DNA of 64,000 nt from UBA695 sp042691655 (GCA_042691655.1 CP170506.1:4650001-4714000); one strand, 5' to 3'; positions 39,751-48,140 are shown, numbered from the stretch's first letter. Notes: generated from the letters alone by a model not told the origin. Program-made: numbers and translations.

Positions 39751-39817
39751 GTTGAAATTTGACAATATGGAGTAAAGGGCACCTCTGGAAACCGTGGTAT
39801 GGCAGAAAAGAGATCGG
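39751..39817. repeat. Repeat remnant with nested fragment of the MITE-like element
   Basis: Bases 39751-39777 (TTGAAATTTGACAATATGGA and on) match 42421-42446. They are interrupted by 39776-39805, a 30-base end fragment of the TIR-type-2 hairpin element in inverted orientation with one mismatch, after which the match to the second copy resumes (AAAAGAG, TCGG). It records an insertion followed by decay or internal deletion. Confidence 0.7.
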
Positions 39818-40007
39818 TGCGGCGCTCGTCGGCCAGGTGAAGGGGGATTCACGTGGTTTTCACTGTATCGTGATATCGTTCTCTGTAATGCCGCGTGGCA
39901 TTAAAAATCGATATTTAGCAATGGCGCGGTCGGGACTGGCACTCGCAATGAGCGGCTTGATATCATGCCGATTGTGGATTAATTGCAATGGGTCGCACGT
40001 TCGATCT

Positions 40008-40919
40008 ATGGCAAAGAATATTCCCCCGGCCCCCTACACCATCGCGCGAAGCAGTCGCCGCAGCGGCGCGCCGGAACTGATCAAAACAGAGAGCGTCAAT
40101 TTGGAGACCTTTCCGATATCGGGAGCGATCGTGCCCAATCACCCGGAGTTTCCTGAACATTGGCATCGGTTTATTGAAATCGTTCTGGTTGTCAAAGGGA
40201 CGGCTATCCATGTCATTAACGGGCATGGAATCCCGATCTTTTCCGGACACGTCTTCGTTATGCCGCCCAGCTTTAAGCACGCCCTGCTGCAGACGAATGA
40301 CTTGAGGGTGATCGTAGTTTGTTACAACCCGGCGGAAATGGACCTGCAAGAACGCGATCTTGATGATTTGCCGGGCTATCGAGCCTTGTTTCAAGTGGAG
40401 CCGCGGCTGAGATCCGCTGGCGTGGGCAATCACATTTTACAGCTTTCAAAGGCCGATCTTTCCCGAGTCGAGGCCATTGCCGATACGGTTGTTCAAGAGT
40501 CCTGCAACCGTCCCGCCGGATTTCGCGTAATGGCAAAGGCCCGCTTGCTCCAGTTCATCGTGGAGCTTGCGCGCCTTTATCACGCAAAACCTTCGTCGCC
40601 CAAGAGGGAGGCCACACGATTGGCCGGTGCGCTCCGCTATATTGAGGACAACCTGGCCGAACCGATCGATATTGATTCACTGTGTCGGCGGTTGCACTTT
40701 TCCAAACGCAGTTTCTACCGGCTTTTCAAGGCCGTAACAGGAGATTCGCCGCTCAATTATCTACGCAGTTGCCGGCTTAACGAAGCCGCCCGGATGTTTC
40801 GCGAATCGGAAAAAACGATCAGCGAAATAGCCTTCGCTGTGGGATTTCAGGATCCAAGTCACTTTTCCCGCAGTTTCCATAAACGCTTCGGGACATCGCC
40901 CTCCGAATACCGCTTGTGA
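40008..40919 (+). CDS. AraC family transcriptional regulator
   Basis: The 303-aa form begins at MAKNIPPAP. The N-terminal half is a cupin sensor (FPEHWHRFIEIVLVVKGTAIHVIN), and the C-terminal half has the two AraC helix-turn-helices (IDIDSLCRRLHFSKRSFYRLFKA; KTISEIAFAVGFQDPSHFSRSF). The frame is open for 83 more codons upstream, but that part overlaps the repeat remnant. Its DNA is more AT-rich than the core genes, which suggests acquisition. It probably controls the WbsX/GH99-like gene 111 bases downstream on the same strand. Confidence 0.9.
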   Translation: MAKNIPPAPYTIARSSRRSGAPELIKTESVNLETFPISGAIVPNHPEFPEHWHRFIEIVLVVKGTAIHVINGHGIPIFSGHVFVMPPSFKHALLQTNDLRVIVVCYNPAEMDLQERDLDDLPGYRALFQVEPRLRSAGVGNHILQLSKADLSRVEAIADTVVQESCNRPAGFRVMAKARLLQFIVELARLYHAKPSSPKREATRLAGALRYIEDNLAEPIDIDSLCRRLHFSKRSFYRLFKAVTGDSPLNYLRSCRLNEAARMFRESEKTISEIAFAVGFQDPSHFSRSFHKRFGTSPSEYRL

Positions 40920-41030
40920 CAAGCCTGAAATGCCTAGGGAAACACGCCCAACGGAATGGCCACAGCAATCAAGTATTTGGCGCCTCCATCCATAGACACC
41001 CAGCAGGGTTGCCATAGAATACAATGTATT

Positions 41031-42176
41031 ATGACGAAACCAGTAATCGGTGCCTACTATTTCCCTAATTACCACTGCGACCCGCGCAATGAGGCCGAGC
41101 ACGGCCGCGGATGGACGGAATGGGAACTAGTCAAGCACGCCACTCCAAGATTTGAGGGACACAACCAGCCGCTGGTGCCTCTCTGGGGATACGAGGACGA
41201 ATCCGATCCTGCAGTAATGGCAAAGAAAATCCAGGCAGCGGCGGATCACGCCGTCGACTTTTTCATCTTCGACTGGTATCACTATAATGACGGGGAATTC
41301 CTCAACCGTGCTTTGGACCATGGATACCTTGGAGCCTCCAATAACCATCTGACGCAATTTGCGTTAATGTGGGCCAATCACGATTGGCGCGAGATCATGC
41401 CAGCCAAATTCGGCCGCCCCTCCGACATTCTCTATCCCGGCAAAGTTACGCAGGCGACGATGGACCAGATAGCCGACACCTTTGCTGAAAAATATGCGAC
41501 GCATCCGAGCTATTTCCGCATTGACGGACGAGCTTACTTTTCTATTTACGAAGTCGACCTGCTGATCGCGCAGGCGGGGGGACTGCGGGAGGCCGCCGCT
41601 CAAATTGAACGTTTCCGCGAGCGGGTAAGGGCGCGCAGCGGAGCAGAACTACACCTAAACGGCATCTTTAAAAAATCGCCCATTCTGCAAGGTGAAAAAA
41701 CGTCCGAAAAGTTTAGCGATCTTGTGTCGGAGCTTGGTTTGGATAGTGCAACGTCCTATGTCTGGATTCACCACACCAATCGCCTTTCCACCCAAACCCT
41801 CGTTTCTTTCGAGGACGTCTGCAATGACTTCATGCAATTCTGGCACAACGAAGGAATGAAGCTTCCGGTTCCCTATTTTCCCAATGTATCCATGGGATGG
41901 GATGCCTCGCCTCGAACGGTACAAAGCGATAAGTGGGAGGTGCGGGGGTATCCATTTACGGGGATCCTTTCTGGCAATACTCCCGAACGTTTTGGCGCGA
42001 CATTGCGGAGAATGCTTTCCGAATTGCGCGAGCGCAGACTGCCCGAGATGGTGACAATCAACGCATGGAACGAATGGACGGAGGGAAGCTATCTGGAGCC
42101 CAATACGACCGATCGCTTTGCCTACTTGGAAGCCATCCGGGATGCCGTAAACAGCCATTTGCAATCCAAGTCATAA
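41031..42176 (+). CDS. WbsX-like / GH99-like glycan protein
   Basis: The 381-aa protein starts MTKPVIGAYYFPNYHCDP and has the pattern of the WbsX/GH99-like family: GRGWTEWELVKHATPRF, DFFIFDWYHYND, FALMWANHDWRE and the C-terminal INAWNEWTEGSYLEPN. The same fold includes GH71/GH99 hydrolases and WbsX proteins in polysaccharide clusters. No signal peptide is visible, so it may act in the cytoplasm on lipid- or nucleotide-linked glycans, or be a hydrolase. Pairing with an AraC regulator suggests an inducible carbohydrate function. The start is the first ATG that gives the conserved N-terminus. Confidence 0.85.
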   Translation: MTKPVIGAYYFPNYHCDPRNEAEHGRGWTEWELVKHATPRFEGHNQPLVPLWGYEDESDPAVMAKKIQAAADHAVDFFIFDWYHYNDGEFLNRALDHGYLGASNNHLTQFALMWANHDWREIMPAKFGRPSDILYPGKVTQATMDQIADTFAEKYATHPSYFRIDGRAYFSIYEVDLLIAQAGGLREAAAQIERFRERVRARSGAELHLNGIFKKSPILQGEKTSEKFSDLVSELGLDSATSYVWIHHTNRLSTQTLVSFEDVCNDFMQFWHNEGMKLPVPYFPNVSMGWDASPRTVQSDKWEVRGYPFTGILSGNTPERFGATLRRMLSELRERRLPEMVTINAWNEWTEGSYLEPNTTDRFAYLEAIRDAVNSHLQSKS

Positions 42177-42313
42177 AAGGCAGGCGGCAATAATCAACCT
42201 TAACGCCGTCATGAGTTGCCCCCCAACTTTCTATCCACCCCACGCTGCGAGCTATCCTTTTTCCCGCGATGCGGTAAAGTCGGCCTCCATGCTGAGCTAC
42301 CGGACGAGACTGA

Positions 42314-42424
42314 TTGCGTGGAGCGGCGCTGGCAGAGTTTTCCGTGTGGGATGCCAATGGGGATGCGAATCTGACGCTGGAGGAACTGCAAAAAGCCGTG
42401 GCCTCGCCGGAGGTCAACTCTTGA
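42314..42424 (+). pseudogene. Fragment of an EF-hand protein gene
   Basis: Reading from 42314 to the TGA at 42422, the frame encodes LAEFSVWDANGDANLTLEEL and a few more residues. This contains a good EF-hand calcium loop (D-A-N-G-D-A-N-L-T-L-E-E), but the frame is closed by a stop directly upstream (42311-42313) and no start is available. Its end runs into the 19-bp inverted repeat. It is best explained as the broken 3' end of a gene, cut off by rearrangement in this repeat-rich region. Confidence 0.5.
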
Positions 42425-42484
42425 AACTTGACAATGTGGAGTAAAGAAGAAAAGAGTCGGCACGGCAAGTTTCAAGAGTTGACC
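42412..42484. repeat. Hairpin repeat with 19-bp perfect arms
   Basis: GGTCAACTCTTGAAACTTG (42412-42430) is exactly mirrored at 42466-42484, with 35 bases between. The left arm and loop continue into TGACAATGTGGAGTAAAG, which is shared with the remnant at 39751-39777. The two copies bracket the AraC and WbsX-like genes. The shape resembles REP-type elements mobilised by IS200-like transposases, but no transposase is present here. Confidence 0.75.
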
Positions 42485-42500
42485 CCATATCCAAGTTGGT

Positions 42501-42590
42501 CCTCGTTCCCAATCTCCAGATTGGGAACGCAAGTGGGGGCGAATCTCCGATTCGCAGGGGCGGGGAAATCTGGAGATTCGTAACGAGGGG
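42501..42590. repeat. REP/BIME-like palindrome mosaic, partial copy
   Basis: It contains palindrome P1 (GTTCCCAATCTCCAGATTGG and on), a CGAATCTCCGATTCG variant of P2 and half of P4 ending TTCGTAACGAGG. It is related to 1077-1198. With the hairpin repeat and the gene fragment it fills the gap between the WbsX-like and GYF_2 genes. Confidence 0.75.
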
Positions 42591-42621
42591 CGGGGAAAAA
42601 CAGCGTTAACCGACCAGCCTT

Positions 42622-42825
42622 TCAAAGAAACGACTTTCGCAGGTCCGGGTCGGTGAAGATGTCGCTGTAGGGTTGGAAATCCGTCCCGAATTCGCGGATG
42701 ACCCGCGTATTGAGAGAGATGATTTCCTCCACATAAAAGGCATCGATCGTTGAGAGGCTGAAGGGGCCAAGTATTTGGTTGCTGGCATTCACATAATACC
42801 AGTGAGTGGAAATATACGGCGTCAT
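42622..42825 (-). CDS. GYF_2 (DUF4339)-like small protein
   Basis: The 67-aa protein contains a single GYF_2-type module: HWYYVNASNQILGPFSLSTI, followed by IDAFYVEEIISLNTRVI. GYF_2 modules usually sit at the N-terminus of larger membrane proteins, where they bind proline-rich peptides. Here the module stands nearly alone with a short tail (YSDIFTDPDLRKSFL). It may be a complete miniprotein or a fragment. Two ATG-bounded frames overlap here; this one keeps the module intact. Confidence 0.7.
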   Translation of the reverse strand: MTPYISTHWYYVNASNQILGPFSLSTIDAFYVEEIISLNTRVIREFGTDFQPYSDIFTDPDLRKSFL

Positions 42826-43076
42826 ATTCGTCCTTGGGCTGTTAGGTTTTAACTCGAGCCCCCCTTCGGGTTATTCCGAAAGGAGGCCGGGAGTCGATAG
42901 GCCGTAACAAAACAGCCGCGAGGGCCTTTAGCCGGTGGCCTGGACATACGCCGACGCCTCCCGGCCATATGAAATATAGCCCGGAAACGGCAATAGAGTT
43001 TCGGCTATTGCCAGCCGTTTTACACGGGGTTATCAAGATAGGGGTAGGGACGGTATTCTCCATCGCCCCTCCCTCC

Positions 43077-43109
43077 GAACCGGACTGGCGGGTCTCCCGC
43101 ATCCGGCTC
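43077..43109 (-). ncRNA. Group II intron domain V
   Basis: On the minus strand the sequence begins GAGCCGGATGCGGGAGACCC and ends GTCCGGTTC. The two halves form the short stem with bulge and tetraloop that is the catalytic centre of group II introns. It is followed by the GGAGGGAGGGGCGA linker towards domain VI. Confidence 0.85.
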
Positions 43110-43122
43110 TCCAGTTGGTGGT

Positions 43123-44517
43123 TTATCCTCTTTGTAGAGATTGACGTGCCGCCCCATGTGCCTGAACCAAGGATGTCAGGCCTTGGGCGGTGAAATAGGC
43201 CTTGGGCCATCGGTTTCGGTCGAATCCGCGCCCGCGTCCTCGCATTCCGTTGCGCCTTCGCAGGATGCTTTGCAGTCACCCTCGGACGTATTTGTCCACG
43301 CTATCAAACGTCCACCGGTTGCTCTGTTTGAAGTATTCAAACCAGCCGCCAAGTGTCCGGTTGAGGTCCGCGATGATTGCTCCGAGGCTTCTGCCCTCGG
43401 TGCGCCGGGTCTTGCCTCGGATCGCTTCCTTGAGCTTGTCCATGCTTTTCTTGCGTGGCCATTTCCAGCCTCGCTCAAAGTGGTAGCCCAGGAAGTCGAA
43501 CCCTCCCTTGGCTCGGGCGTCCACGATCCGTGTCTTTTCCGGATGCAGCTTGAGTCCGTTCTGCTCCACCCAGGCTTTGACTGCCTCCAATGCCTCTTGG
43601 GCTTCTTCTTCGCTCTTACACAGGATGACAAAATCATCCGCGTAGCGGATCATTTCCCGGCCTGCCCACGCCATTTCCCAATCCAGCGGATCAAGGTATA
43701 TGTTCGCTAGCAGCGGGCTTATGACCGCTCCCTGGGGCGCTCCGGTTTGCGTCGGCTTCCAGTCTGTTGCGCTCTCCATGACCCCGGCTTTGAGCATTGC
43801 CTCGATCAGCCTCAGTACGCTTCCGTCTGCTATTTTCTCGCCGATTTGCCGCATGAGTTTCTTGTGCGGGATCGTGTCAAAATAGCTCTTCAAGTCGGCA
43901 TCCACTACCCAGTGGCGGCCCGCCTTGAGATGTCGGTCCACTTCCCGAAGCGCGTCCTTGCAGCCTCGCCCGGGCCTGAACCCGTAGCTCTGCGGCGCAA
44001 ATTCCCGCTCGAAGATCGGCTCGATGGCTTGGCGTAGCGCCGTCTGCACGACGCGATCTCTCACCGCCGGGATCCCCAGCGGCCGCAGTTCCTTGCTCCC
44101 TGATTTGGGTATCCATACCCGTCTGACGGCTTGGGGCTTATAGTTCCCCGCTTTCAGTTGCCTTTGGAGGCTGCGGGTTTGGGCCGCCTCTTGCAGGGCG
44201 TATTGCCGCACGTTCTGGCGATCGATTCCGGCGCTGCCGCCGTTGGCGATCACTTTGCGCGCCGATGCCGCCAGGTTGCCGCTCGCCCATATTTTGTCCA
44301 TCAGGCTGTGCCATTTGGTCCTTTTCATCCCCGTTTCCAGGGCCGTCAACATGCGTGTCGTCCACACCTCGGGTTGCACCCAGTTCCATTGGAACCGGGG
44401 TTCTTCGCCCGTTCTAGGCCTTGCGGCCAATGTTGGCGAGGGTTCTTCCCTTGTTGTGGCTTTCACGTTTCCACCTTCCTGCCCTCCTTCGCTCCACGGG
44501 CATTGCCCCGCTTCCAC
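43123..44517 (-). pseudogene. Group II intron reverse transcriptase/maturase with an in-frame stop
   Basis: The frame encodes an intron reverse transcriptase: RT0/RT1-like start (GSAGIDRQNVRQYALQEA), PKSGSKELRPLGIPAVRDRVVQTALRQ, SYGFRPGRGCKDAL, the catalytic YADD in RYADDFVILCK, and the thumb (KTRIVDARAKGGFDFLGYHF). After DKYVRG a TGA (43276-43278) stops the frame, yet the same frame continues for 50 codons with clear maturase-type sequence (LQSILRRRNG, KAYFTAQGLTSL) to a TAA at 43123-43125. A single CGA-to-TGA change would explain it. No endonuclease domain is seen. The truncated protein (413 aa) lacks the C-terminal part of the maturase domain. Confidence 0.85.
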
Positions 44518-45035
44518 GCTACTACGAGGGCTCTGTCACCTTCCGGGCGGTTCTTCGGAGCCCTTTGGCTCATGAACACCGTCCTATTCCCGGCTCGTGA
44601 TCCCTGCTTCACTACACGTCTCCTTCCTGCCGCTCCATCTCCAACCACCCTATACGGCCCTGTTGTAATCGCGCCCACTGTCTGTCCGCGACACAGGTTC
44701 TCGCAGTCGCCTTCTTCCTTTGCGGAGGGCTTGCGATGTCTGGCTTCGCCCTTCGGGAGCAGGCTCGCCGCCGTATCTGGCCGAATCGAGTTTAGCATTG
44801 TCTTACTTATGGATCGGCGTTTCGCCTGTCGGTTGCTCCCCACCCCGCCTCTCGACGACGCAGTTACCACAGGCTACGAACGGCCAGTGTGCCGCCCGAA
44901 GAGGACTTTCACCTCTCTGAAGTCGTGCGCTCGCTGGCGCACTCCCGGCTGGATCTCACCAGCTAACGGGAAAATGCGCTTCCCGGTTTTTAAAGTAAAG
45001 GCGAATTCACCTGGTTACGAAGCGGCCTCCTCGCC

Positions 45036-45160
45036 TCCTCGTTACGAATCCCCAGATTTGTAATGTCCTTGTTTTGGAATCTCTGATTCCATCCTCGCAG
45101 TTCACGAATCAGAGATTCGCAGACAGAAGACGTTCCCAGTCTGGAGATTGGGAACGAGGC
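45036..45160. repeat. REP/BIME-like palindrome mosaic, full copy, inverted
   Basis: Palindromes P4, P3, P2 and P1 follow in this order, with the AGACAGAAGAC spacer between P2 and P1, the exact reverse of 1077-1198. It lies between the group II intron and kamA; nothing else is seen in 44943-45200. Confidence 0.8.
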
Positions 45161-45200
45161 CCAAATGCGCTGATCTGCCTCGGCATCCGTTCACCGCCGC

Positions 45201-46364
45201 CTATTGGCGGCAGCAGCCGCACTTGACCTGCTCGGTTTCCTTTTCCGGGTACTCGAAGGTGCGGCCTTCGTAGTTGCGCAGCACGGTTTTTTCGGCGTCG
45301 CTATAGATCACGTAATCCGGGTTGATCGGCACTTTGCCGCCGCCGCCCGGGGCATCGATGACGTATTGTGGCACGGCGTAGCCGGAGGTGTGCCCGCGCA
45401 GGCCTTCGATGATCTCGATGCCTTTGCTCACCGGCACTTGCAGGTGCGAGGAGCCGAGGATCAGGTCGAGCTGGTAGAGGTAATACGGGCGCACCCGGCA
45501 CATGATCAGCTTTTGCACCAGGGCCTTCATGGTCTCCACGTTGTCGTTGACGCCGTTGAGGAGCACGCTTTGGTTGCCGAGGGGGATGCCCGCGTCGGAG
45601 AGCCGCCCGAGGGCCGCGCGCGTTTCCAGCGTCAGCTCGCGCGGGTGGTTCACATGTACGCTCATCCAGAGCGGGTGATATTTTTTGAGCATCGCGCAGA
45701 GCTCCGGCGTCACGCGCTGGGGCAGGAAGATGGGGACGCGCGAGCCGATCCGGACGAGTTCGATGTGCTCGATGGATCGAAGCCGCGAGAGGATCCCCTC
45801 CAGGCGGTCGTCGGAGAGGAGCAGCGGGTCGCCGCCGGAAATCAGCACGTCGCGAACCTCGGTGTGGGCCTCCAGGTAGCGGAAGGCGGCTTCGAAATCA
45901 ATGTGCAGCTCCTGCTCGCCCGCTCCGCTGACTACCCGGCTGCGGGTGCAGTAGCGGCAGTAGGAGGCGCAGCGGTCGGTGACGAGCAGTAGCACGCGGT
46001 CCGGGTAGCGGTGGACCAGGCCCGGGGCCACCATGTCGCCGTCCTCGCCGCACGGATCGGCCATTTCCTGGGGCGAAACGTGCGTTTCCTCCAGGCGCGG
46101 GATCACCTGGCGGCGGATCGGGCAGGCCGGATCGTTGCGGTCGATCAGGTTAAAGAAATGGGGCGTGATGGCCAACGCCAGTTTGCTGCCGGAGAGGATG
46201 GTTCCGGCTCGCTCCTGGGGCGTTAGCTCCATCAGGTTTTCCAGTTGCTTCAGTGAATGAATCCGATTCTTGAGCTGCCACTTCCAGTCATTCCACTGGG
46301 TGGCATCCACATCGGGCCAGCAGCCAGGCGTATGAGACTCAAACGCCTTTAGGTTCGTGTGCAT
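45201..46364 (-). CDS. kamA: Lysine 2,3-aminomutase family radical SAM enzyme
   Basis: The 387-aa enzyme starts at MHTNLKAFES. The radical SAM cluster CASYCRYC has Cys132, Cys136 and Cys139. Further family marks are DVLISGGDPLLL, PQRVTPEL, NHPRELTLE, HTSGYAVPQYVIDAPGGGGKVP (PLP lysine) and a Cys-rich end (CGCC). The length with this C-terminal zinc-type tail is closer to KamA, which makes beta-lysine, than to the shorter EpmB that modifies EF-P. No EpmA or beta-lysine acetyltransferase gene is adjacent. A role in making the osmolyte N-acetyl-beta-lysine is possible. Confidence 0.88.
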   Translation of the reverse strand: MHTNLKAFESHTPGCWPDVDATQWNDWKWQLKNRIHSLKQLENLMELTPQERAGTILSGSKLALAITPHFFNLIDRNDPACPIRRQVIPRLEETHVSPQEMADPCGEDGDMVAPGLVHRYPDRVLLLVTDRCASYCRYCTRSRVVSGAGEQELHIDFEAAFRYLEAHTEVRDVLISGGDPLLLSDDRLEGILSRLRSIEHIELVRIGSRVPIFLPQRVTPELCAMLKKYHPLWMSVHVNHPRELTLETRAALGRLSDAGIPLGNQSVLLNGVNDNVETMKALVQKLIMCRVRPYYLYQLDLILGSSHLQVPVSKGIEIIEGLRGHTSGYAVPQYVIDAPGGGGKVPINPDYVIYSDAEKTVLRNYEGRTFEYPEKETEQVKCGCCRQ

Positions 46365-46540
46365 GGTTTTCGGGCAGGTTACGCCGCGGCGCGGGTTTGT
46401 CAACTACGGGCGCGGGAAAATATCGTATTGTCTATCGGGAATAGGGGGTATAGGGATATTTTTTTCCTGGCTATAGCGAAATCGGCAGATTCGGGTTGAA
46501 CGGATGCCGCGGGAGCATGTCATAAAAAGCAGTGTCGCTT

Positions 46541-47986
46541 ATGATCGCATCCTTCCGAAAAGCCGTTTACTCCCTGGGTTATGCCGGTAGCCTGGCGCTG
46601 GTCGTCCTGCCTCGGGCCTCCACCGGGGCCGAAGTCCCCCGGGATCTTCTTCACCAACTCGACGAGGGCTTTGTCCAGGTTTTCGATAAAACGGCGCCCA
46701 GCGTGGTCGTTATTGATGTATCGAAAAAAGGGGCCCCCGCGGATGAGGAAACCGGGAGCGGGTTCGACTTTTTCTTTCGCGCGCCCGACGCGGGCCTGCG
46801 CAATCCGCTCCGGATGCAGGACCCGCCCGCCCGTAGCGAAGGCTCGGGCATCATCGTGCGCAGCGAGGGCTTTATCGTCACCAACGCCCATGTGGTCGAC
46901 GGGGCGGAAAAACTTTCCGTCAAGCTGCGCGATGGCCGCGTGCTCCCTGGCAAGGTCGTCGGCGTGGATGACTTTACCGACATCGCCGTTATCAAGATCG
47001 ACGCCACCGGCCTGCCCGTGGCCGCCTGGGCCGACAGCGACAAGGTGCGCATCGGCCAGCTCGTCTGCGCCATCGGCGTTCCGTACGCGCTGGAGTATTC
47101 CTTTACCATCGGCTGCGTCAGCGGCAAGGGGCGCTCGGGCCTGACGCCCGAAGTCACCCCCTACGAGGATTACCTGCAAACCTCCGCGCTCATCAACCCC
47201 GGCAACTCCGGCGGGCCGCTCATCGACGTGGACGGCAAGGTGGTCGGCATGAACACGCTCGTCAACGGCCTCAACCGGGGCCTCGCCTTTGCCATTCCGG
47301 CCAACCTGATCAAGGACATCAGCGGGCAGTTGATCGAGAAAGGGAGCGTCTCTCACCCGGCCCTGGGCATCCGGATTGAGACCCTCGGGGCCGACTCCAG
47401 CCTGCGCGAGCAGATCAGCGGCGTGGAGAAAGGGGCCGTCATCACCACCATCGAGCCCGATACCCCAGCCTATAAGAGCGACCTGCGTCCGGCGGATGTC
47501 ATCACCGCCATCGACGGCGTGCCGGTGACCAGCGCCCAGGAGCTGCGCCGCCAGGTGCTCTCCAAGAAGCTCGGCCAGCCCGTGTCCCTGAACGTCTGGC
47601 GCGGCGGCAAGGAGCTGAAAATTTCCGTCACCACGGGCGAACTGCCCAAAACCACCGCCACCGGCACCCGGCCCCCGCTCTCCGAGAAACCCGCCAACTC
47701 AGGCAACATCGAGGGGAAAATGGGCCTGCGCCTGGGTGAAATCCCCCAGGCCAACGGCAAGCTGACCGGCCATGGAGTGCGCGTCACGGAAGTGATTCCC
47801 AACAGCCCCGCCGCCATCGCGGGCATCCAGCAGGATGATGTGATCACCGAAATCGACTCCAAGCCGATCGCCGATCTCGCCGCCGCGCGCACGGTGCTGG
47901 ACGCCCAGGCTGGAAAAAAAGCCGTACTTTTATTCCTCGAACGCAAAGGACAGAAGACCTACGGGGTGGTGAAAATCGAAAATTAA
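46541..47986 (+). CDS. DegQ/HtrA-type periplasmic serine protease with two PDZ domains
   Basis: The 481-aa protein has a signal peptide (residues 1 to about 29) and a trypsin-like domain with the triad His in TNAHVVDG, Asp in TDIAVIKID and Ser in NPGNSGGPL. A PDZ domain (GAVITTIEPDTPAYKSDLRPADVI) and a second PDZ (VRVTEVIPNSPAAIAGIQQDDVI) follow. This is the DegP/DegQ layout, which removes or refolds misfolded envelope proteins. The ATG at 46541 directly precedes the signal peptide; a GTG three codons upstream is less likely. A strong terminator follows. Confidence 0.95.
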   Translation: MIASFRKAVYSLGYAGSLALVVLPRASTGAEVPRDLLHQLDEGFVQVFDKTAPSVVVIDVSKKGAPADEETGSGFDFFFRAPDAGLRNPLRMQDPPARSEGSGIIVRSEGFIVTNAHVVDGAEKLSVKLRDGRVLPGKVVGVDDFTDIAVIKIDATGLPVAAWADSDKVRIGQLVCAIGVPYALEYSFTIGCVSGKGRSGLTPEVTPYEDYLQTSALINPGNSGGPLIDVDGKVVGMNTLVNGLNRGLAFAIPANLIKDISGQLIEKGSVSHPALGIRIETLGADSSLREQISGVEKGAVITTIEPDTPAYKSDLRPADVITAIDGVPVTSAQELRRQVLSKKLGQPVSLNVWRGGKELKISVTTGELPKTTATGTRPPLSEKPANSGNIEGKMGLRLGEIPQANGKLTGHGVRVTEVIPNSPAAIAGIQQDDVITEIDSKPIADLAAARTVLDAQAGKKAVLLFLERKGQKTYGVVKIEN

Positions 47987-48002
47987 ATGTTCCTTGGTTG
48001 GG

Positions 48003-48045
48003 CGGACGGTGCCGGAGGGTATACCGGCACCGTCCGTTTCCTTTT
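48003..48045 (+). terminator. Terminator of the DegQ-like gene
   Basis: CGGACGGTGCCGG (48003-48015) pairs perfectly with 48024-48036 around an eight-base loop, followed by TTTCCTTTT. It begins 16 bases after the stop codon. Confidence 0.88.
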
Positions 48046-48059
48046 GTACAGATGAGCGC

Positions 48060-48140
48060 ACCACAGAGGCACAGAGGACACGGAGAAAAGATGAGAAAAA
48101 CCTCCTGTCTTTTCCTCCGTGTCCTCTGTGCCTCTGTGGT
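48060..48140. repeat. Near-perfect long hairpin, ACCACAGAGG family
   Basis: The arm 48060-48090 (ACCACAGAGGCACAGAGGAC and on) is mirrored at 48109-48140 with a single inserted base, leaving a loop of about 18 bases. It lies after the DegQ-like terminator and before rnr. The looser family member is at 19714-19870. Confidence 0.85.

Larger units (their letters stand above)
43038..44942 (-). mobile_element. Group II intron, about 1.9 kb
   Basis: On the minus strand the 5' boundary is GTGCGCC at 44942, the usual group II start. The 3' side has domain V (43077-43109), domain VI and a CCTACCCCTAT end near 43038. The reverse transcriptase lies inside. In the 5' exon, a GCTGG/CCAGC hairpin (44948-44963) stands five bases before the insertion point, as expected of introns that target hairpins (class C). 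The 3' boundary is exact only to a few bases. The host locus is intergenic, with REP repeats on its left and right. Confidence 0.85.
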
